From contig NZ_OY829290.1 of assembly GCF_963691685.1 (NCBI RefSeq), positions 1,426,001 to 1,490,000 on the forward strand: DNA of 64,000 bases. The letters are read 5' to 3'. This stretch comes from Thalassovita sp. GTDB lineage: Bacteria; Pseudomonadota; Alphaproteobacteria; Rhodobacterales; Rhodobacteraceae. The notes below the pieces were generated by a model. The model saw only the letters and a program-made list of their open reading frames with translations. It was not told the origin of the DNA and made no database searches. Below are positions 59,465 through 64,000 of this stretch, one piece after another (the first letter of the stretch is position 1; the number at the start of each line of letters is the position of its first letter). The position numbers and the translations under genes were made by a program.

Positions 59465-59938
59465 ATGAAGCTTACGACTTTGACACTGGTGGCGGCGCTG
59501 TCTGCTGGGACGGCATTTGCCAATCCAGTTGCGCCTGCCGATGTTGTTTTCGACGAGTACGGGGCCGTCGAAGCCTCGTTGACCGGCACCGCCGGGGACG
59601 CGGAAATGGGCGCCAAGATCATGGCGTCGAAAAAGATGGGCAACTGCATTGCCTGTCACGCGGTCACCGCGCTGAACGACGCACCGTTCCACGGTGAAGT
59701 TGGCCCGGAACTGGATGGGGTCGGGGATCGCTGGAACGCCGCAGAACTGCGCGGCATTCTGGTCAATGCCAAAGGTGTCTATGACGGCACCGTGATGCCC
59801 TCCTATTACAAGGTCAGCGGCTTCATCCGTCCGGGCGATGCGTATACCGGCAAGGCGCCCAAGGGCCCGCTGGATCCGCTGCTCTCTGCACAGCAAATCG
59901 AAGATGTTGTCGCCTTCCTGGCCACTCTGACCGAGTGA
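59465..59938 (+). CDS. soxX: SoxX, monohaem cytochrome subunit
   Basis: A 157-residue periplasmic cytochrome c with signal TLTLVAALSAGTAFA. The single haem site is C-I-A-C-H in KMGNCIACHAVT, and the axial Met is probably in DGTVMPSYYK. SoxX pairs with SoxA to couple thiosulfate oxidatively to the carrier SoxY. GGGAGG lies five bases before the chosen ATG; an ATG 12 bases upstream overlaps the ribosome site. soxY follows after 30 bases. Confidence 0.93.
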   Translation: MKLTTLTLVAALSAGTAFANPVAPADVVFDEYGAVEASLTGTAGDAEMGAKIMASKKMGNCIACHAVTALNDAPFHGEVGPELDGVGDRWNAAELRGILVNAKGVYDGTVMPSYYKVSGFIRPGDAYTGKAPKGPLDPLLSAQQIEDVVAFLATLTE

Positions 59939-59968
59939 TCAGGGCGCGACGAAATTAAGGAGATCACA

Positions 59969-60388
59969 ATGGAATTCTCACGACGCGACACGCTGGCCAT
60001 GGGCCTGGGTGCTGCTGCGCTGACCGTTCTGCCTTTCCGGGTGAACGCAGCCGCAGCGGATGATTTTATCGCTGAGTTCACTGGCGGTGCCGAAGTAGGC
60101 GAGGGCGGCCTGACCCTGACCGCACCGGAAATTGCCGAAAACGGCAACACCGTTCCTGTGTCGGTTGAGGCCGAGGGCGCCGAAGCCATCATGCTGCTGG
60201 CCATGGGCAACCCGACCCCGGGTGTTGCCACCTTCAACTTTGGTGAGCTGGCAGGCAGCCAGTCGGCATCGACCCGTATCCGTCTGGCAGGCACCCAGGA
60301 TGTGGTGGCCATCGCCAAAATGTCCGACGGCAGCTTTGTCAAAGCTGGTCAGACCGTAAAGGTTACCATCGGCGGCTGCGGCGGCTAA
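59969..60388 (+). CDS. soxY: SoxY, sulfur-substrate carrier subunit
   Basis: A 139-residue periplasmic carrier exported by Tat (SRRDTLAMGLGAAALTVLPF). The mature Ig-like domain ends in GGCGG, whose Cys carries thiosulfate-derived sulfur on a flexible arm. Tat export fits its transport together with SoxZ, which has no signal of its own. AAGGAG precedes the ATG. It is immediately followed by soxZ. Confidence 0.95.
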   Translation: MEFSRRDTLAMGLGAAALTVLPFRVNAAAADDFIAEFTGGAEVGEGGLTLTAPEIAENGNTVPVSVEAEGAEAIMLLAMGNPTPGVATFNFGELAGSQSASTRIRLAGTQDVVAIAKMSDGSFVKAGQTVKVTIGGCGG

Positions 60389-60410
60389 TCAGGATCGAAG
60401 GAGAAAAGAC

Positions 60411-60740
60411 ATGGCAAAAGGTGTAAAACCTCGCGTGAAAGCCCCGAAAAAGGCGGCTGCCGGCGAAACCGTTACCCTGAAGACCCTGATCAGCCACAAG
60501 ATGGAATCGGGTCAGCGTAAGAACAAGGATGGCAGCGTCATCCCGCGGTCGATCATCAACCGTTTCACTTGTGCCTTCAACGGCAAGACTGTTGTGGACG
60601 TCAAGCTGGAGCCAGCGATTTCGACCAACCCTTACTTCGAATTTGAGGCCGTTGTGCCCGAAGCGGGCGAATTCCAGTTCACCTGGTATGACGATGATGG
60701 CTCGGTCTATGAGACCGCCAAAAAGGTCGCAATCGCTTAA
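60411..60740 (+). CDS. soxZ: SoxZ, partner of SoxY
   Basis: A 109-residue protein without a signal peptide, with an Ig-like fold (KPRVKAPKKAAAGETVTLKTLISHKMESG at the start, FTWYDDDGSVYETAKKVAIA at the end). It forms the SoxYZ heterodimer and presents the SoxY carrier arm to SoxXA, SoxB and SoxCD. It probably leaves the cell by co-export with SoxY. GAAGGAG lies before the ATG. A stem-loop follows before soxA. Confidence 0.94.
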   Translation: MAKGVKPRVKAPKKAAAGETVTLKTLISHKMESGQRKNKDGSVIPRSIINRFTCAFNGKTVVDVKLEPAISTNPYFEFEAVVPEAGEFQFTWYDDDGSVYETAKKVAIA

Positions 60741-60758
60741 TAAAAATAGATGTTTCTG

Positions 60759-60780
60759 TCCCGCCGGTGCGCCGGCGGGA
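60759..60780 (+). repeat. Intercistronic stem-loop soxZ-soxA
   Basis: TCCCGCCGG and CCGGCGGGA form a perfect 9-bp stem around TGCG, 18 bases after soxZ. No T tract follows, so it is more likely an mRNA-stability or processing element than a full terminator. Confidence 0.7.
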
Positions 60781-60807
60781 TCTGAGGCATCACAGGGAGG
60801 AAGCTAG

Positions 60808-61662
60808 ATGACATTCAAGCCAACAACTGCGATTGCTGCCCTGCTGCTGGCAGTCCCAACTCTGGCGATCGCCGAAGCGGATGAGGATACGCTGATCGTC
60901 AATGATGAGCTGGAAATGGTAACCAAAGCCGCTGCGCCAGCCCACTTGGCCGATGACCTTGATGAGGTGATCTCGGGCTGGCATTTCCGCTCGGATGAGA
61001 CGCAGGCGCTGCAGATGGACGATTTTGACAACCCGGGCCTACTGGGGGTTGAACTGGCCATCGACGCCTGGGAAACCGTTGAAGGCACCGCCGAAAAATC
61101 CTGTGCATCCTGCCACGGCGACGTGGAAGAAAGCATGGCCGGCGTGCGCGCGGTTTATCCCAAGTGGAACGAAGCGGCCGGCGAAGTGCGGACCTTGGAA
61201 ATGCAAGTCAACGATTGCCGCGAAAACCAGATGGGCGCCGAGAAGCTGGGTTACACCAGCGGTGCACTGACCAACATGGTCGCGCTGATTTCCTTGCAGT
61301 CGCGTGGCATGCCTGTGAACGTGGCCATTGATGGTCCGGCACAGGCCATGTGGGAGCAGGGCAAAGAGCTCTACTATACCCGCACCGGTCAGCTGGAACT
61401 GTCCTGCGCCAACTGCCATGAGCAGAACTACGGCAACATGATCCGCGCGGATCACCTGAGCCAGGGCCAGATCAACGGGTTCCCCGTCTACCGTCTGAAA
61501 AACGCCAAGCTGAACTCGGTTCATGCGCGTTTCAAAGGCTGTGTGCGTGACACCCGCGCCGAGACTTACAAGCCCGGCAGCGCCGATTTTGTTGCGCTGG
61601 AACTTTATGTCGCCAGCCGTGGCAACGGCCTGTCGGTCGAAGCACCTTCGGTGCGTAACTAA
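60808..61662 (+). CDS. soxA: SoxA, dihaem cytochrome subunit
   Basis: A 284-residue periplasmic cytochrome with signal IAALLLAVPTLAIA. Two haem sites are visible: C-A-S-C-H (EKSCASCHGDVEE, near residue 100) and C-A-N-C-H (ELSCANCHEQNYG, near residue 205). The Cys in FKGCVRDTRAE near residue 250 is the catalytic cysteine that becomes a persulfide haem ligand in SoxA. With SoxX it attaches thiosulfate to SoxY. GGGAGG precedes the ATG. Confidence 0.95.
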   Translation: MTFKPTTAIAALLLAVPTLAIAEADEDTLIVNDELEMVTKAAAPAHLADDLDEVISGWHFRSDETQALQMDDFDNPGLLGVELAIDAWETVEGTAEKSCASCHGDVEESMAGVRAVYPKWNEAAGEVRTLEMQVNDCRENQMGAEKLGYTSGALTNMVALISLQSRGMPVNVAIDGPAQAMWEQGKELYYTRTGQLELSCANCHEQNYGNMIRADHLSQGQINGFPVYRLKNAKLNSVHARFKGCVRDTRAETYKPGSADFVALELYVASRGNGLSVEAPSVRN

Positions 61663-61673
61663 AACCACTCTGA

Positions 61674-61697
61674 CTGGGGCGGCAATGATCGCCCCGG
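61674..61697 (+). repeat. Intercistronic stem-loop soxA-soxB
   Basis: CTGGGGCG and CGCCCCGG form an 8-bp stem (one T-G pair) around an eight-base loop, 11 bases after soxA. No T tract. The soxA-soxB gap is 145 bases, unusually long for this otherwise tight operon. Confidence 0.6.
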
Positions 61698-61807
61698 TTC
61701 CTCCTCCATCCCACTCAATAAGATCGCCGGTCGCGTCGCACTTTGGCTGACATCAGTAGTCTTTGGCTGCCGGCTGATCGTTTAACTCGTTTCGGAGCAA
61801 CACGGAT

Positions 61808-63511
61808 ATGATTTCGCGTCGTGATTTCCTGCAGGTCTCAATGGCCGCCACTGCAATGCTGGGCGGATCCGCCTATGGCAGCTGGGGCCGTTTGGCAGCA
61901 CAGCAGAAGCTGACCCAAGACCAGCTGCTGGAGTTTGATACGTTCGGGAATGTGTCGCTGATCCATATCACCGACATTCACGCACAGCTGAAACCGATCT
62001 ATTTCCGCGAACCGTCGATCAACCTGGGCGTTGGCCCGGCGCTGGGTCAGGTGCCCCATGTCACCGGCGCAGATTTCCGCAAGATGTACGGGATCGAGGA
62101 CGGCTCGGCCTCGGCCTATGCGCTGACCTATGATGATTTCACCTCGCTGGCGCGGGGATACGGCAAGGTGGGCGGCATGGATCGTGTCGCCACGGTGATC
62201 AACGCGATCCGGGCCGATCGTCCCGATGCGCTGCTGCTGGATGGTGGCGACACTTGGCATGGATCCTACACCTGCCACCACACCCAAGGCCAGGATGTGG
62301 TCAACGTGATGAACGCGCTGAAACCGGATGCGATGACCTTCCATTGGGAGTTTACGCTGGGCTCAGACCGGGTGCAGGAAATTGTGGACGGCCTGCCGTT
62401 TGCGGCCCTTGGCGCCAATATCTTTGACGCGGAATGGGATGAGCCGTCGGAGAACTTTGAGGCCTACAAGATGTTTGAACGGGGTGGGGCCAAGATCGCT
62501 GTGATCGGTCAGGCCTTCCCCTATATGCCCATCGCCAACCCGCGCTGGATGTTCCCTGAATATTCGTTCGGGATCCGGGATGAACGGATGCAGGAAGTGG
62601 TGGAAGAAGCCCGCGCCGAAGGTGCGGAGCTGGTGGTTCTGCTCAGCCACAATGGGTTCGACGTGGATAAGAAAATGGCCAGCCGTGTCAAAGGCATCGA
62701 CGTGATCCTGTCGGGCCACACCCATGACGCCGTGCCGGAACCGGTGCTGGTGGGGGAGACGATCATCGTCGCCTCAGGCTCGAACGGTAAGTTTGTCAGC
62801 CGGGTGGATCTGGATGTGCGGGAGGGCCGGATGATGGGCTTCCGCCACAAGCTGATCCCAATCCTGTCGGATGTGATTGAGCCCGACAAAGAGGTTGCCG
62901 CCGTGATTGACGCGCAGCGCGCGCCCTACAAGGACCAGCTGGAAGAGGTCATCGGCCGCACCGATGACGATAGCCTGCTCTACCGTCGTGGGAATTTCAA
63001 CGGCACCTGGGATGACCTGATCTGTGACGCGCTTCTGTCGGAGCGTGAGGCGGACATTGCCATGTCGCCCGGTGTGCGCTGGGGGCCGTCGATCCTGCCC
63101 GGTCAGGACATCACCCGCGAAGACATCTGGAATGTCACCTCGATGAGCTATGGCGAAGCCTACCGTACGGAAATTACCGGTGAGTTCATCCATGTCGTGC
63201 TGGAGGATGTGGCCGACAACCTGTTCAACGTGGATCCCTACTACCAGCAGGGTGGGGACATGGTGCGCGTCGGTGGCCTTGGCTACAAGATCGACATCAC
63301 CAAACCGCAGGGCAGCCGGATCAGCGATATGACCTTGCTGAAAACTGGCGAAGCGATCGATCCCGCAAAGAATTATGTGGTCGCCGGCTGGGCCTCGGTC
63401 AACGAAGGCACCGAGGGGCCACAGATCATGGATGTGGTGGAAAATCACATCAAAAAGCTGGGCACCGTGAATGTCACCCCGCGTGACAACGTTAAGGTTG
63501 TTGGCGCCTAA
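61808..63511 (+). CDS. soxB: SoxB, S-sulfosulfanyl-cysteine sulfohydrolase
   Basis: A 567-residue periplasmic dimanganese hydrolase with a Tat signal (SRRDFLQVSMAATAMLGG). Metal-ligand motifs of the 5'-nucleotidase superfamily are seen: HITDIHAQLKP, LLDGGDTWHGS, the TFHWEFTLG block in place of GNHEF, LLSHNGFDVDKK and LSGHTHDAVPEP. SoxB removes sulfate from SoxY-bound thiosulfate. The sequence is full length. GGAGCAAC precedes the ATG. Confidence 0.95.
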   Translation: MISRRDFLQVSMAATAMLGGSAYGSWGRLAAQQKLTQDQLLEFDTFGNVSLIHITDIHAQLKPIYFREPSINLGVGPALGQVPHVTGADFRKMYGIEDGSASAYALTYDDFTSLARGYGKVGGMDRVATVINAIRADRPDALLLDGGDTWHGSYTCHHTQGQDVVNVMNALKPDAMTFHWEFTLGSDRVQEIVDGLPFAALGANIFDAEWDEPSENFEAYKMFERGGAKIAVIGQAFPYMPIANPRWMFPEYSFGIRDERMQEVVEEARAEGAELVVLLSHNGFDVDKKMASRVKGIDVILSGHTHDAVPEPVLVGETIIVASGSNGKFVSRVDLDVREGRMMGFRHKLIPILSDVIEPDKEVAAVIDAQRAPYKDQLEEVIGRTDDDSLLYRRGNFNGTWDDLICDALLSEREADIAMSPGVRWGPSILPGQDITREDIWNVTSMSYGEAYRTEITGEFIHVVLEDVADNLFNVDPYYQQGGDMVRVGGLGYKIDITKPQGSRISDMTLLKTGEAIDPAKNYVVAGWASVNEGTEGPQIMDVVENHIKKLGTVNVTPRDNVKVVGA

Positions 63512-63607
63512 GTCTTGTCTCTTCTTCATGCGGGTAACCGTGTGAAGAAGGATAAAAAACAATGGGTTGCGGGATGTAACAAAGTGCCCGTTTCGCACCC
63601 AGCCTCT

Positions 63608-63662
63608 TGAATTAGTTGGCAGCAAATACCCTGTCTGGGGTTCACTTTTTCCAACTAATTCA
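63608..63662. repeat. Long 12-bp inverted repeat between soxB and soxC
   Basis: TGAATTAGTTGG (63608-63619) and CCAACTAATTCA (63651-63662) are perfect reverse complements separated by 31 bases. Read as RNA this is a stable stem-loop in the soxB-soxC gap; read as DNA it is a pair of sites. The right arm overlaps the ATTC-N8-GAAT operator. Confidence 0.75.
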
Positions 63663-63674
63663 TTAAAATGAATT
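63657..63674. promoter_or_regulatory. Probable SoxR/SqrR-type operator upstream of soxC
   Basis: AATTC-N8-GAATT contains the same ATTC-N8-GAAT core (63658-63673) as the site before soxX, 30 bases before the soxC start. It suggests a separately regulated promoter, or roadblock, for the soxCD part of the operon. Confidence 0.72.
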
Positions 63675-63703
63675 TGATTATAAGTGCCGGAGGCAGAATC
63701 AAA

Positions 63704-64000
63704 ATGTCGAATGAACAGAAGGGCCTGACGCCCTCGCGACGGGCCTTCCTGAAAGGCGCCGCGGCGGTCGGTGGCAGCATGGCCGGGGGCGGCGCAGCCC
63801 TCGCATCCAGCCCCGATCCCCTGATCGTTGAAAAGCAACCCTGGGCGCAGGGCACCGGTGATGGTGTCGATGCATCGCCCTATGGTCTGCCGATCCAATA
63901 CGAAGGCGACGTGGTGCGCCGGAACGTGGAATGGCTGACCGCGGATACCATCAGCTCGATCAACTTCACCCCGATCCACGCGCTGGACGGCACGATCACC
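63704..64000 (+). CDS. soxC: SoxC, sulfane dehydrogenase molybdoprotein, N-terminal part (cut by window end)
   Basis: The first 99 residues of SoxC, open to the window edge. A Tat signal is visible (SRRAFLKGAAAVGGSMAGGG). The start of the mature protein reads PYGLPIQYEGDVVRRNVEWL and SINFTPIHALDGTIT, a pattern of the sulfite-oxidase family subgroup SoxC. SoxCD oxidises the sulfane sulfur left on SoxY. GGAGG lies 10 bases before the ATG. The molybdenum-ligand region is outside the window. Confidence 0.92.
   Translation, partial: MSNEQKGLTPSRRAFLKGAAAVGGSMAGGGAALASSPDPLIVEKQPWAQGTGDGVDASPYGLPIQYEGDVVRRNVEWLTADTISSINFTPIHALDGTIT

Noticed and set aside
1..64000. Mobile elements, CRISPR arrays, tRNA or rRNA genes
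   Set aside because: Reading both strands I found no transposase, integrase, spaced short repeats or cloverleaf/rRNA-like sequence.

Overview
The window is a GC-rich, densely coding stretch of a Rhodobacterales-type alphaproteobacterium (Roseobacter group or close relative). This rests on the soxTRS/soxVWXYZABC layout, the glpVSTPQU-type glycerol importer, an Lrp-type regulator divergent from putA, and the overall gene style. I saw no tRNA, rRNA, CRISPR array, insertion sequence or phage gene. Most genes sit in tight operons with 1-29 base overlaps.

Layout. 0-2.5 kb: end of a ugp-type glycerol-3-phosphate importer (ugpE fragment, ugpC) followed by an endonuclease/exonuclease/phosphatase-fold enzyme in the place usually held by UgpQ. 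2.5-6.7 kb: an IclR regulator fused to a beta-propeller domain, a multicopper oxidase and a secreted trypsin-like protease. 6.7-14.7 kb (minus): a complete type I secretion operon with its giant Ig-repeat, BapA-like adhesin. 15.2-21.2 kb: six-gene glycerol ABC importer glpVSTPQU. 21.5-23.0 kb (minus): BlaI/M56 metallopeptidase pair. 23.3-29.3 kb: a five-gene flavin-dependent oxidation operon (AA_synth protein, alpha/beta hydrolase, flavin reductase, luciferase-like monooxygenase, aldehyde dehydrogenase) with a divergent LysR regulator and a clear LysR box. 29.5-33.1 kb: siderophore ABC importer. 33.2-46.4 kb: an alginate-like exopolysaccharide cluster (algF, algI, two AlgJ/AlgX-like genes, alg44, alg8, algA, algD) ending in an RTX/propeller protein. 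46.5-50.5 kb: a LuxR-type response regulator, a cysteine-free molybdopterin-oxidoreductase-fold protein and a hybrid histidine kinase. 50.5-55.9 kb: Lrp regulator, putA and an acyl-CoA dehydrogenase. 56.0-64.0 kb: the thiosulfate-oxidation locus soxT-R-S (minus) and soxV-W-X-Y-Z-A-B-C (plus, soxC cut by the window end).

How the genes work together. Three ABC importers supply glycerol phosphates, glycerol and iron. The adhesin/type I operon and the alginate-like cluster both build cell-surface or biofilm matrix. The Alg44 homologue carries a PilZ-like domain and so may respond to c-di-GMP. The sox genes encode periplasmic thiosulfate oxidation (SoxXA, SoxYZ, SoxB, SoxCD) with redox maintenance by SoxS/V/W and control by a two-cysteine ArsR-family regulator. 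Two ATTC-N8-GAAT operators, in front of soxX and soxC, fit that regulator.

The most interesting signals are: the reduced alginate-like cluster with its own RTX protein and a GGTTAG-type motif recurring in its promoter regions; the complementary asymmetry of the two glycerol-importer ATPases; the Rut-like flavin operon with a reductase fused to a degenerate Nudix-like domain; and the operators and stem-loops that partition the sox operon.
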